Translations under genes and position numbers: made by a program
DNA from: Syntrophus gentianae
Lineage (GTDB): Bacteria > Desulfobacterota > Syntrophia > Syntrophales > Syntrophaceae
NCBI RefSeq assembly: GCF_900109885.1
Contig: NZ_FOBS01000016.1
Coordinates: 18,169-82,168 of the forward strand
Direction: 5' to 3'
DNA length: 64,000 nt
Shown: positions 25,548 through 35,065 of the stretch, piece by piece
Position numbering within the stretch: the stretch's first letter is position 1
Layout: every line of letters begins with the position of its first letter
The notes under the pieces: generated by a model
Database searches by the model: none
Seen by the model: only the letters and a program-made list of their open reading frames with translations
Told to the model about the DNA's origin: nothing

Positions 25548-26123
25548 AAAACCCCCTTATTTAGAGATAGAAAAATATGACGGACTTTCCATATGACTTT
25601 TTCCCTGGGGAAAACTCCCGAAGAAACGCATTCGGCAGGTTCCAAGAGAAACCATCGACTCGGACGATGAATGGCATACCCCCCAACACTATTTGCTTTA
25701 TTACCTGAACAACCTTTTCGGGTTTCCAGTTATGCCATTTAGGGCATAAAATCAAGAGGCACTTTTATGTTATTTGTAACACTAGAAGCCGGGAAAGTGG
25801 GTTAAAATTCGACTCTCTTCGGCTTCCGACTTTGCGGAAAGTCATGACTCAGAAAAATGTTGACCAGAATATCCCCTAATGAGATAAGACCGGCTGAAAA
25901 AGAATCTGGAAAGCCAAAAATGTTTTCCAAAGAACTTGAGGAAATCGAGTTATGCGGATAAGCTCACGGAACGGTTTGAGAAGAGAGCACGCCCTATGGA
26001 CGGAAATTGAAGAGCGCCGAAAAAGCGCATTTGAAAGAAGGCCATGCCACCCCCGCAGACTTGCTGGATGGGGGATTCGGAACGTCCACTCCCTTCCGGA
26101 AAGTGGACCGTTCCGACCCGTAT
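25548..26123. other. Upstream region of the hydrogenase operon, no gene recognised
   Basis: About 575 nt. The frames here (for example minus 25561-25755) have no RBS or recognisable similarity. It probably contains the hydrogenase promoter; I could not find a convincing -24/-12 or -35/-10 pair. One inverted repeat is listed separately. Confidence 0.4.
25730..25749. promoter_or_regulatory. Inverted repeat upstream of the hydrogenase operon
   Basis: TTATGCC and GGCATAA, separated by 6 nt, form a dyad about 185 nt upstream of the small-subunit start. It could be a regulator binding site; position and symmetry are the only evidence. Confidence 0.25.
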
Positions 26124-26199
26124 TGGCTCCCCAGCGCGGACTCGAACCACGGACCCGATGGTTAACAGCCATCTGCTCTACCGACTGAGCTACTGAGGA
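26124..26199 (-). tRNA. tRNA-Asn (GTT)
   Basis: The minus strand reads TCCTCAGTAGCTCAGTCGGT at the 5' end, a GTT anticodon in the loop CTGTTAACC, a GGTTCGAGTCC T-arm and an encoded CCA end. The seven-base acceptor stem pairs fully with one T-G pair. Confidence 0.97.
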
Positions 26200-26358
26200 A
26201 TGAGCGTAGAATAATTTGAGGTGCGTTCATAATATAAGATCCTATGAATGTCAACCTTTAAGAAGAGGAGACGTTTAAAGAGTTTTGCCGATGCATTTAA
26301 GCAGGAAGCATCAGCATTTTTTCATAAAGAAATTTTACTCGCAGGAGGATAGATTTAA

Positions 26359-26529
26359 ATGGATAAATATTTTTGTACCGGATGTGGATACATTTATGAT
26401 CCAAGATTGGGCGATCCCGACAACGGAGTTCCTCGAGGAACACCCTTCGAAGAACTCCCGGAAGACTGGAGGTGCCCGATCTGCACGGCTCCGGAGTCGA
26501 AGTTCCTTCCCGACCATTATGAAGAATAG
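26359..26529 (+). CDS. Rubredoxin
   Basis: A 56-residue protein, too short to be noticed easily but unmistakable: [11 protein letters not shown] near the N-terminus and [11 protein letters not shown] near the C-terminus supply the four Cys ligands (CxxCGY and CPxC) of one iron, with the usual [11 protein letters not shown] between them. AGGAGG lies 10 nt upstream of the ATG. Rubredoxin is a cytoplasmic electron carrier in anaerobes, often serving oxidative-stress reductases. It stands alone between tRNA-Asn and a membrane-protein gene 25 nt downstream. Confidence 0.95.
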   Translation: MDKYFCTGCGYIYDPRLGDPDNGVPRGTPFEELPEDWRCPICTAPESKFLPDHYEE

Positions 26530-26554
26530 CGAAGATTGAAATAGGTATTCAGGA

Positions 26555-26962
26555 ATGAGATTTCTCATCAAGTGGCTCATTTTAACCCTGTCCGTTCTTC
26601 TGGTGGCTTATCTGCTGGAAGGGATCAAGGTCAGCGGATTTTTTTCCGCCTTGATGGCCGCGGCGATGCTCGGCTTCCTCAACGTCTTTTTCCGGCCGAT
26701 ACTTCTTGTGCTGACCCTGCCTGTCAATCTTCTTTCTTTGGGCCTGTTCACCTTTCTGATTAATGCCCTGATCCTCAAGATGGCTTCGGGCGTCATCTCC
26801 GGTTTCGAGGTTCAGGGATTCTGGACGGCCGTCTTCGGCGCCCTGCTGATCAGTATCGTCAACGGGCTTCTGAATGCTTTTCTAAGCAAGGGAAATAACG
26901 AGGGAGGTGGCGGCGGGAACTTCATCGACTTGAGAAAACGGGGCAGGGATCGTTGGGCATGA
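26555..26962 (+). CDS. Phage holin 4/YvlD-family membrane protein
   Basis: 135 residues with four hydrophobic helices (about 3-22, 30-50, 55-78, 88-110) and a Gly-rich polar tail. The [21 protein letters not shown] segment is the hallmark of the PF04020 (YvlD-like, 'phage holin family 4') membrane proteins. Function unknown despite the family name; no phage genes are nearby. Its stop overlaps the mutS ATG. Confidence 0.8.
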   Translation: MRFLIKWLILTLSVLLVAYLLEGIKVSGFFSALMAAAMLGFLNVFFRPILLVLTLPVNLLSLGLFTFLINALILKMASGVISGFEVQGFWTAVFGALLISIVNGLLNAFLSKGNNEGGGGGNFIDLRKRGRDRWA

Positions 26963-29613
26963 ACAGTTCCATGGAAATGACCCCTTTGACCCCGGCGATG
27001 AAGCAGTATGTGGAGGTGAAGAACCAGCATTCGGACTGCATCGTCCTTTTCCGCATGGGGGATTTTTACGAAATCTTTTTTGAAGACGCCGTAGTCGCTT
27101 CGAAAATTCTGGAGATCACCCTCACCTCGAGAAACAAGGGAAAAGAGGACAGCGTCCCTCTCTGCGGCTTTCCCTATCATGCCGTGTCCACTTATATCCC
27201 GAAGCTGATTGAAAAGGGATTCAAGGTGGCGATCTGCGAACAGATCGAAGATCCAAAACTGGCCAAAGGGGTCGTTAAGCGGGAGGTCGTCCGGATTGTC
27301 ACCCCCGGCCTGGTTGTGGATGCCGAGAATCTCAACGCCAAGGAAAATAACTTTCTGGCGGCGGTTTATCCTTTGGACGCTTCCATCGGATTGGCCTTTC
27401 TCGATATTTCCACTGGAGAATTCCGGGTCAGCGATTTCCACGATGCCCAGTTTTTCGAGGCGGAGATGGCGTCCCTGGAATTCCGGGAGATCCTTCTTCC
27501 CCATGGTCTTCGGAGAGACGGCTTTCTTCGGGCCTTTGCCGGGAGAGAAGATCTCTGTCGTCTTGATGAACTTCCCTCCGATTATTTTGACCGGGAAGAG
27601 GCCTGGAGGCGCCTGCAGGCCGCCGTTCCGGGGGAAAACCTTGAGAGATCGGGGCTGAAAGACCATCCAGCGGTGATTGGAGCGGCGGGCGCAATTCTTC
27701 GTTACGTGGAGGAAACCCAGAAGAATACCCTCAGGCATATCCATCGGCTGCAGTGGTACTCCACGGCCGATTATCTCCTTCTTGACGAAACGGCGAAGCG
27801 GAATCTCGAACTCTTCAAAACGATTTCGGATAACCGGTCCTCCGGTTCCCTCTTTTCTATTCTCGATGAAACCCTGACCGCCATGGGGGGGCGACGCCTC
27901 CGCTGGTGGCTCAACTACCCGCTGGTCGATCCGGAAAAAATCCGGGAAAGGCTGGCTGCCGTCGCGGAAGTCCGCGAAAATCATCTGTTCCGGGAGAATC
28001 TGCGTCAGATCCTGTCCAAGGTTTACGACATGGAACGCCTGGCGGGAAGAATTGCCCTGGGAGTCGCCAATGGCCGCGATCTGGTCGCCCTGAAGAATTC
28101 CCTGAAAAAGCTTCCGGATCTCAAAAACCTCCTCGCCGACAAGACGTCTCTTCTCCTGAAAAAAATCCATCAGGGCATGAATGAACTGCCCGATCTCCAT
28201 GACCTTCTGGAAAGGGCGATTACGGACTCCCCCCCGATGACGCTTCGGGAAGGGGGAATCATCAAGGAGGGATATGACGAGGAAAGGGACCGCCTGTTCT
28301 CCCTGACGAGGGATGGCCGGCAGTGGATTGCTGCGCTCGAGGAGAAGGAGCGGAAGCGGACGGGTATTTCCTCCCTCAAGGTGGGCTATAATAATGTCTT
28401 CGGGTATTATATCGAGATTTCCAAGGCCAACGCGGCAAATGCGCCGGAAGATTATGTGAGGAAGCAGACACTCGTCAACGCGGAGCGTTACATCAACCAG
28501 GAACTCAAGGAGTATGAGACGACCGTTCTGAATGCGGAGTCGCGATGCCGGGAACGGGAATATGATCTCTTCGTTGCGATTCGGGAGACGGCGGCGGCGG
28601 AAATTCCACGGATTCAGGAAACCGCATCCTGGCTGGCTTCTCTGGATACCCTGGCCTCGCTGGCAGAGGTTGCCGAGAAGTATGGCTTCTGCTGCCCTTC
28701 CGTGGACCGGGAAGACCGGATCGAGATTGATGTGGGAAGGCATCCTGTGGTCGAGCGGATGCCGCTCAAGGATGGTTTCGTCCCCAACGATGTCGTCCTG
28801 GATACGGACGAGAACCGGTTCCTCGTGATCACCGGGCCGAATATGGCAGGAAAATCCACCTACATCCGCCAGGTGGCGCTGATCGTCCTGCTGGCGCAGA
28901 TGGGGAGTTTCGTACCGGCTTCCCGGGCCCGGATCGGCGTGGTGGATCGGATTTTCACGCGAATCGGCGCAGCGGACAGCCTGGTCCGGGGGCAGAGCAC
29001 CTTCATGGTGGAAATGAATGAGGTCGCCCAGATCCTTCGTCATGCCACGAACCGCAGTCTGGTGATTCTGGACGAAGTCGGGCGGGGGACCAGCACCTTC
29101 GACGGTCTCAGCATTGCCTGGGCCGTGGCGGAATATCTCCACGACAGAAAATGCATCGGGGCCCGCACGCTCTTTGCGACCCATTACCATCAGCTCACCG
29201 AACTGGCCATCGCCGGAACGGGATTCAAGAATTTCAATATCGCCGTCAAGGAATGGGGCGACCGGATCATCTTTTTAAGAAAGATTGTTCCCGGAGGAAC
29301 GAACCGGAGTTACGGGATCCAGGTCGCCCGCATTGCCGGAGTCCCGGAAGAGGTGATCAGCCGTGCCCGGGAAATCCTGGATAATCTTGAAACAGGGGAA
29401 ATGGATGAAGTGGGTATGCCGAAAATTGCCCGGAGCAGGAAAAGGAAGGTCCGCAACCCCGGGCAGTTGAATCTTTTCATGAGTGAAAGGGAAAGGATCG
29501 TCGAAGAACTTTCTGTATTGAACCTCTCCTCCCTGGCGCCGCAGGAGGCCCTTCGCCAGCTTCAAAGCTGGCAGGAGCGGCTCAAGGAGAACGGAGGAAC
29601 TGGAATTACTTGA
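26959..29613 (+). CDS. mutS: DNA mismatch repair protein MutS
   Basis: 884 residues from the ATG at 26959, chosen because it overlaps the preceding stop (ATGA); a TTG 6 nt upstream is less likely. Domain I has the mismatch-binding F-x-E motif (RMGDFYEIF). The C-terminal ATPase has Walker [10 protein letters not shown] (about 626) and the Walker B/signature [12 protein letters not shown]. It recognises mismatches and recruits MutL (not in window). Convergent with the GspE/PilB-like gene, overlapping by 8 nt at the stops. Confidence 0.97.
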   Translation: MNSSMEMTPLTPAMKQYVEVKNQHSDCIVLFRMGDFYEIFFEDAVVASKILEITLTSRNKGKEDSVPLCGFPYHAVSTYIPKLIEKGFKVAICEQIEDPKLAKGVVKREVVRIVTPGLVVDAENLNAKENNFLAAVYPLDASIGLAFLDISTGEFRVSDFHDAQFFEAEMASLEFREILLPHGLRRDGFLRAFAGREDLCRLDELPSDYFDREEAWRRLQAAVPGENLERSGLKDHPAVIGAAGAILRYVEETQKNTLRHIHRLQWYSTADYLLLDETAKRNLELFKTISDNRSSGSLFSILDETLTAMGGRRLRWWLNYPLVDPEKIRERLAAVAEVRENHLFRENLRQILSKVYDMERLAGRIALGVANGRDLVALKNSLKKLPDLKNLLADKTSLLLKKIHQGMNELPDLHDLLERAITDSPPMTLREGGIIKEGYDEERDRLFSLTRDGRQWIAALEEKERKRTGISSLKVGYNNVFGYYIEISKANAANAPEDYVRKQTLVNAERYINQELKEYETTVLNAESRCREREYDLFVAIRETAAAEIPRIQETASWLASLDTLASLAEVAEKYGFCCPSVDREDRIEIDVGRHPVVERMPLKDGFVPNDVVLDTDENRFLVITGPNMAGKSTYIRQVALIVLLAQMGSFVPASRARIGVVDRIFTRIGAADSLVRGQSTFMVEMNEVAQILRHATNRSLVILDEVGRGTSTFDGLSIAWAVAEYLHDRKCIGARTLFATHYHQLTELAIAGTGFKNFNIAVKEWGDRIIFLRKIVPGGTNRSYGIQVARIAGVPEEVISRAREILDNLETGEMDEVGMPKIARSRKRKVRNPGQLNLFMSERERIVEELSVLNLSSLAPQEALRQLQSWQERLKENGGTGIT

Positions 29614-31897
29614 TGCAGACCCGACGGACCTGTTTGAAATCGGTCAGCCCCTGAATCGCTTTCTGGAGGCCGTCCTGAAGCAGGGTCGTCATTCCTTCCG
29701 ATACGGACGCATTCCTCAAGGTTTCAATATCGGCGTGTTTCTGGATCAGCCGCTTGATTCCATCGGAACCGATCAGCAGTTCGTGGATACCCATTCGACC
29801 CTTGTATCCGGTCCGATCGCAGGCATCACAACCCTTGGGGCGATACAGGGTGAAATCATCCGTGTAGGGAACATTGAGTTTGGAAAAAGCTTCCAATCCG
29901 TAACTTTCAGCCAGATCGTCGTATTCCCTCTGAGTGGGATGATAGGCTTCCTTGCATTTTTTGCATAGGGTCCTGACCAGTCGCTGAGCCAGGATGCCCA
30001 GCAGGGCGTCGGCGAAATTGAGCGGATCGATACCCATGTCGAGCAACCGGGTGATCGTTTCCGGGGCGCTGTTGGTATGCAGGGTGCTGAAGACGAGGTG
30101 GCCGGTCAGGGAGGCTTCAACACCGGTTTTGGCTGTTTCAAAATCTCTCATTTCCCCGACCATGATCACGTCCGGGTCGGCACGGAGGAAGGCGCGCATG
30201 GCCGCGGCGAAATCAAAGCCGATCTTCGGCTGGACCTGTACCTGCCGCAGTCCGTACTGGGTAATTTCAACGGGGTCCTCTGCCGTCCAGATCTTACGAT
30301 CCGGGGTATTGATGTGGTGAAGGGCCGCATGGAGGGTGGTCGTCTTACCCGATCCCGTGGGGCCGACAACGAGGATCATGCCATAGGGCTTTTCCAGGAT
30401 CTTGAGCATTTCCAAATAATTACGTTCCAGCATTCCCATGGCTTCAAGGGGCATCGTTTCCCCTTTGGCGAGGATACGCATGACGACGTCTTCCACACCG
30501 CCCTGTGTCGGGATCGTGGCCACACGGAGTTCAATCTCTTCGCCATTTGAATTCCGGAATTTAATCTTCCCGTCCTGGGGAATTCGTTTGACGGTAATGT
30601 CCAGGTTGGACATGATCTTGATCCGCGATACCAGTCCCGCCCGATAACTGAAGGGAACCGTCTGATAAAGACCGCAGTCGCCATCAATGCGGAAACGGAT
30701 CTCCACGTTTTTTTTGCCGATGTTCGGTTCGACATGAATATCGGAAGAGCGCCGGATATAGGCATCATTGATGATCTTGTTCACCAGCTGCATGATCACG
30801 CTGTCCGATTCGGTGACGACTTCCCCGTCTTCTTCAGATGTATCTTCCTCGTCGTCCAGTTTGCCGAGCAGTTCCGCAAAGGAAGATTCATTGGCTGGCG
30901 TCTGGAAAAAATAGTTGATGTATTTAATGATATCTTCCGGAAAGGAGACATCGTATTTTACGGCCTTGGTCTTTAAAAGGCTTTCAATCATGTCCCGTTT
31001 CAGGATGTTATTCGGGTCATCGACGATGACCTGGATGTTTCCGTCTATTTTGTTGAGAGGAACCCATAATTCCCGGAGCAGGTATTCCCTTTTGAGGTTT
31101 TTCAGCAAATCGCCCGGGATGGGAAATTTGTCATCGAACTTGATGAATTGGCATCGATAGAATTCCTCCAGCGATTTCCCGATGTCCTCCTTGGAAATGC
31201 CGAATTTGTTCATGAGGAAGGTTTCCACCGGTGTTTTCTGTTCCCGGGACTCTTCCCATGAATTGTCCAGTTCCTCCTCTTTCAGAAGATCCCTGCTGAT
31301 CAGGTAGTCGAAGCGGGTTTTCCTCCGCCGGGCATAACGCTCCTGATTATAAAAAGCAACGCCCAGAACTTCGGCGATTTCCTGAACGAAGCCTTCTTCC
31401 TCTTCGGTAAAATTGCCCTTTCCCTTCTTGTTCAGGATCTGAATGACACCGGCAAGATTCCCGCTGTGAAAAATGGGAGAACAAAGGATCTGCCGAGTCC
31501 GAAAGCCGGTCTTCTTGTCCCAGCTCACGTCGAAGCTCAGCTCGGGGTCGATTCTTCTCAGTTCCAAGGAATCATAGGCATCGGCGATGTTGACGGTTTT
31601 CCCATTATTGGCGACATAACCGGAGATGCTTTTATTGTTGATGGGCACACGAATTTCCCGGATCTGGGCGCCGGCGAGCAGAAGGGAATAGATCTGGTTT
31701 TTTAAACGATCAACGACGTAAATCGTTATGGAAAAAGCATCAAAGAGGTTCAAAATGGATTCTTTGAGGTCAACAAGAATCTGTTTGATGTTTTGAGCTG
31801 CATGAATCTGATTGGTGATGTCCTGCATTTTTTTGCGCAGGAGCAGTTTTTTTTCAAGTTCGGAGATTTGAGAATTTTTCGTCAGGGCTTCCATCAT
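29606..31897 (-). CDS. PilB/GspE-type secretion ATPase with N-terminal GAF domain
   Basis: 763 residues from 31897 (tandem ATG codons at 31897/31894; no clear RBS, and the longer frame adds an unlikely Cys/Asn-rich start). Order: short coiled coil (about 10-30), GAF sensor domain (about 30-190, [20 protein letters not shown]), a GspE N-domain (about 245-330), then the T2SSE ATPase with Walker [10 protein letters not shown] (about 512), Asp and His boxes, and the zinc tetracysteine CKKC...CDAC. PilB/GspE ATPases power type IV pilus or type II secretion assembly. Fusion to a GAF domain implies direct control by a small ligand. No other pilus genes are adjacent. Confidence 0.9.
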   Translation of the reverse strand: MMEALTKNSQISELEKKLLLRKKMQDITNQIHAAQNIKQILVDLKESILNLFDAFSITIYVVDRLKNQIYSLLLAGAQIREIRVPINNKSISGYVANNGKTVNIADAYDSLELRRIDPELSFDVSWDKKTGFRTRQILCSPIFHSGNLAGVIQILNKKGKGNFTEEEEGFVQEIAEVLGVAFYNQERYARRRKTRFDYLISRDLLKEEELDNSWEESREQKTPVETFLMNKFGISKEDIGKSLEEFYRCQFIKFDDKFPIPGDLLKNLKREYLLRELWVPLNKIDGNIQVIVDDPNNILKRDMIESLLKTKAVKYDVSFPEDIIKYINYFFQTPANESSFAELLGKLDDEEDTSEEDGEVVTESDSVIMQLVNKIINDAYIRRSSDIHVEPNIGKKNVEIRFRIDGDCGLYQTVPFSYRAGLVSRIKIMSNLDITVKRIPQDGKIKFRNSNGEEIELRVATIPTQGGVEDVVMRILAKGETMPLEAMGMLERNYLEMLKILEKPYGMILVVGPTGSGKTTTLHAALHHINTPDRKIWTAEDPVEITQYGLRQVQVQPKIGFDFAAAMRAFLRADPDVIMVGEMRDFETAKTGVEASLTGHLVFSTLHTNSAPETITRLLDMGIDPLNFADALLGILAQRLVRTLCKKCKEAYHPTQREYDDLAESYGLEAFSKLNVPYTDDFTLYRPKGCDACDRTGYKGRMGIHELLIGSDGIKRLIQKHADIETLRNASVSEGMTTLLQDGLQKAIQGLTDFKQVRRVCIK

Positions 31898-32014
31898 GAT
31901 TTTTTTACCACTGTTGTCCGGTTGAAATCTGTCCGTACGGTTCTTCCCTTGACACTGTCCTGAAAATACCATAGATTGTGGCAACTTTTTCGTTACAGTG
32001 GGGTATGACCGGTT

Positions 32015-32641
32015 ATGGCTACAAAAAAACAAAAGCGTTTAACAGAACTGAAAAACAGAAAAAAGAAAAAAAGTACTCGGAAGCTGATTCTTGCAATTAT
32101 CGGACTTGCGATTGTTGGTTTCCTGATTTTCTTTTTTGTGACGCTTTTTAATGTCATCTATCCGCCAATAGGCGGTCGAACGGATGAGAAGGGTTCAAAG
32201 GAAAAACAAGCGATAACGCTTTACTTTTCTGATGCGAATGAACGTTTCCTTGTTCCGGAAAAACGGTTTGTTCCTAAAAAAGAGAGCCCTGCTCAGCAGG
32301 CGGCTGAAATTGTGAAGGCTCTCCTGGAAGGTTCAAAAACCGGCAAAGTGAATACCTTCCCGCCGAAGGTGATTCTTAAAGACGCAAAAATCGAAAATAA
32401 TTCGAAAATCTCTGTCAGTTTCAGTAAAAATCTTGTGCAGGACCACCCGGGTGGAAGCGCCAGTGAAATGGCAACGGTCTATTCGCTGACCAATTCTCTG
32501 ACTGCCAATATCCCTCAAATCAAGGCCGTAAAAATTTTAATCGAAGGCCGTGAAGTCGATTCCCTCAAGGGACACATAAGCCTGAAGCAGCCTTTCAGTT
32601 TTAATCGAGAATATCTGGCTCAGGATGTAAAAGTTCAATAA
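32015..32641 (+). CDS. Membrane-anchored GerMN-domain protein
   Basis: 208 residues. A Lys/Arg-rich N-terminus is followed by one membrane helix (about 24-45) and an extracytoplasmic GerMN domain (about 65-200; ITLYFSDAN, VKALLEGSKTG, FSKNLVQDHPGGSASEMATVYSLTNSL). GerMN occurs in spore germination and cell-envelope proteins; its function in Gram-negatives is not known. Its 5' end overlaps the region upstream of the divergent GAF-ATPase gene. Base composition is slightly more A/T-rich than its neighbours. Confidence 0.8.
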   Translation: MATKKQKRLTELKNRKKKKSTRKLILAIIGLAIVGFLIFFFVTLFNVIYPPIGGRTDEKGSKEKQAITLYFSDANERFLVPEKRFVPKKESPAQQAAEIVKALLEGSKTGKVNTFPPKVILKDAKIENNSKISVSFSKNLVQDHPGGSASEMATVYSLTNSLTANIPQIKAVKILIEGREVDSLKGHISLKQPFSFNREYLAQDVKVQ

Positions 32642-32742
32642 CCGCTTTCGGTCAGATACGGATAAATTCAAAAGAAATAAATGTTTTCATGATTCTTTCT
32701 GCCTGTTGAGGGCAGGAGAGTTATTGAAAGAATGGTGCTCCA

Positions 32743-34776
32743 ATGCCTCCAGCGTCCAAGCTGTCCAGAATTCGAAATATCGGAATTATCGCTCACATTG
32801 ATGCCGGCAAGACAACGGTCAGTGAACGAATTCTCTACTATACAGGGAAGTCCTACAAGATCGGTGAAGTTCATGACGGGGAAGCCGTTATGGACTGGAT
32901 GCCGCAGGAGCAGGAGAGGGGCATTACCATCACTTCGGCGGTGACCACCTGCAATTGGGGGAATTCTGAGATTCATATCATCGATACGCCGGGGCATGTG
33001 GATTTCACCATTGAAGTCGAGCGCAGTCTGCGTGTCCTCGATGGGGTCGTGGTTGTATTCTGTGCGGTGGGCGGCGTGGAGCCCCAGTCTGAGACCGTCT
33101 GGCATCAGGCCGATAAATACGGCGTTCCCAAGATTGCCTTCGTGAACAAGATGGACCGGGTCGGTGCGGATTTTTCCCGGGTTATCGAGATGATGAGGGA
33201 GCGCTTCAGTTCCATCCCTCTTCCCGTCCAGATTCCCTGGGGGCAGGAGGAAAAGTTCCGGGGGGTTGTGGATCTGATTTCCAGAAAAATCATTACCTGG
33301 GATGAGGGTTCTAAAGGTGCGAAGTATGAATTCAGCGAAATTCCCGAGGATTTGATGGCCGAGGTCGAAGCGCAGCGGGAAAAAATGCTGGAGGCGGTTG
33401 CGGAAGTCGATGATGAGATCGCCGAGAAGTATCTGGGAGGAGAAGAGATCTCTGAGAAGGAACTCCTGCAGGCGATTCGGAAGGCTACCCTGGCCGTCAA
33501 GCTGGTGCCGGTAATGTGCGGTACCGCCTTGAAGAATAAAGGGATTCAGCCGGTTTTGGATGCCGTGGTCAATTTTCTTCCTTCCCCTGAGGATGTGCCG
33601 CCTGTTCGAGGCGTTCATCCGGTCACGAAGGAAGAATCGACAAGAATAAGCAGCAACAAGGAACCCCTCGCCGCTCTGGCCTTCAAGGTGATGCAGGATG
33701 AAGGACGGAAGCTGACCTATCTTCGCATCTATTCCGGGCAGATGAAAGCGGGTGAGGAGCTTTACAACGCCAGTAAGACGAAGAAAGAAAAGGCGTCCCG
33801 GTTGCTGAAGATGCACGCGAACAAGCGTGAACGTCTGGAAATGGCCGGAGCAGGGGATATCGTCGCCGTCATGGGATTGAAGGAAACGACGACCGGCGAT
33901 ACGATCTGTGATGAGGCAAACCCCATCCTGCTCGAATCCATGGAGTTTTATGAGCCGGTCATTTCACAGGCCATTGAAGCCAAAACACCTGCCGATCAGG
34001 AGAAATTGTCGCTCGCTCTGCAGAAGTTGGTGGAAGAAGATCCGACGCTTCGGGTGAAATATGATGAAGAAACGGCACAAACGGTCATATCCGGGATGGG
34101 CGAACTGCATCTCGATATCATTATTGACCGGCTGAGTCGGGAGTTTCATACCCATGTCAATGTAGGCAAGCCAAGGGTTGTCTATCGGGAAACAATCCGG
34201 AAAAAAATTGACAGTGAGGGGCATTTCGAAAGGGAACTTGGAGACAAGAAACATTTCGGTCATGTCCGTCTGATCCTGGAGCCCAGAGAGCGCGGCGCCG
34301 GCGTCGAAGTCGACTGGAAAATCGATCCGGCTTTGTTTCCTGCGGAATATCTGAAAGCGATTGAGGAGGGGATTACCGAGGCCCTTCAAAGTGGTGCGGT
34401 CGCCGGCTATCCGGTTGTGGACATTCGAGTGAGCGTTGCGGAGGTCCTTCTGAAGGAGGGTGAATCCTCGGTAATCGGTTATAAAGTTGCGGCGACCTCG
34501 GCGTTGAGAGATGGATGCAATAAAGCGGATCCCGTGCTTCTTGAACCCATCATGATGGTCAATGTAATCACGCCGGCGGAATTTATGGGAGATGTCATCG
34601 GCGATATCAACGCCCGAAAGGGAGAAATCCAGGAGATCACGCCCAAGGGGGCGATGTCTGAAATCCGGGCCAGGATTCCCTTGAAGGCCCTCTTCGGTTA
34701 TTCCACGGATCTTCGTTCTGCGACGCAGGGCAGGGCGATTTTCACCATGCAATTCTTTACCTATGATCAAGGCTGA
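32743..34776 (+). CDS. fusA: Elongation factor G (probably a paralogue)
   Basis: 677 residues, shorter than the common ~695. G1 AHIDAGKTT, switch region [11 protein letters not shown]3 DTPGHVDF, G4 NKMD are all present, then domains II-V ending [20 protein letters not shown]. It drives ribosomal translocation and, with RRF, recycling. It lies apart from the rpsL-rpsG-tuf operon, and has [10 protein letters not shown] where most EF-G1 have AGKTTTTERI, so it may be a second EF-G specialised in one of these steps. Symbol given at family level. Confidence 0.9.
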   Translation: MPPASKLSRIRNIGIIAHIDAGKTTVSERILYYTGKSYKIGEVHDGEAVMDWMPQEQERGITITSAVTTCNWGNSEIHIIDTPGHVDFTIEVERSLRVLDGVVVVFCAVGGVEPQSETVWHQADKYGVPKIAFVNKMDRVGADFSRVIEMMRERFSSIPLPVQIPWGQEEKFRGVVDLISRKIITWDEGSKGAKYEFSEIPEDLMAEVEAQREKMLEAVAEVDDEIAEKYLGGEEISEKELLQAIRKATLAVKLVPVMCGTALKNKGIQPVLDAVVNFLPSPEDVPPVRGVHPVTKEESTRISSNKEPLAALAFKVMQDEGRKLTYLRIYSGQMKAGEELYNASKTKKEKASRLLKMHANKRERLEMAGAGDIVAVMGLKETTTGDTICDEANPILLESMEFYEPVISQAIEAKTPADQEKLSLALQKLVEEDPTLRVKYDEETAQTVISGMGELHLDIIIDRLSREFHTHVNVGKPRVVYRETIRKKIDSEGHFERELGDKKHFGHVRLILEPRERGAGVEVDWKIDPALFPAEYLKAIEEGITEALQSGAVAGYPVVDIRVSVAEVLLKEGESSVIGYKVAATSALRDGCNKADPVLLEPIMMVNVITPAEFMGDVIGDINARKGEIQEITPKGAMSEIRARIPLKALFGYSTDLRSATQGRAIFTMQFFTYDQG

Positions 34777-35065
34777 CAGTCTGCTATAGTTGATTAAAAA
34801 TATTTTTTGTAGTAATTTAATATTAACAATAGCGTTCAGGCTCAAAGTCATTCCTTCCCCGCAGATATGCTGAGAATACAGAATTTTCGATACCTGTAAA
34901 CATAAGCGATCGATCCTAACCTTTCTATCCAACCATTGATATTTAACTGTAAGTATTCATATTCCCACAAGATTAACGTATTTTCCTGATTTTCTGTTGA
35001 TTTGGAATTAAGCCGTTCTCAATTTAAGATTAGATAAGGAATCCTTATTGGTCGAGGAGGTTAAA
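34777..35065. other. A/T-rich leader region before the prkA operon
   Basis: About 290 nt, clearly A/T-richer than the flanking genes, with no coding frame. TTGATA near 34936 could be a -35 element but no convincing -10 was found. ATAAGG-AAT-CCTTAT (35034-35048) is a small dyad just upstream of the prkA RBS GAGGAGG. Likely promoter and control region. Confidence 0.45.

Noticed and set aside
25561..25755. 64-residue frame upstream of the hydrogenase operon
   Set aside because: TTG start without RBS, no similarity recognised, and located in probable promoter DNA.
26555..26962. Prophage indicated by a 'holin family' protein
   Set aside because: The family name is historical; no phage genes surround it and YvlD-like proteins are common chromosomal membrane proteins.
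26812..29190. 792-residue open frame antisense to mutS
   Set aside because: It is a composition-driven shadow of mutS codons, with no RBS, no recognisable domain, and a very well supported gene on the other strand.
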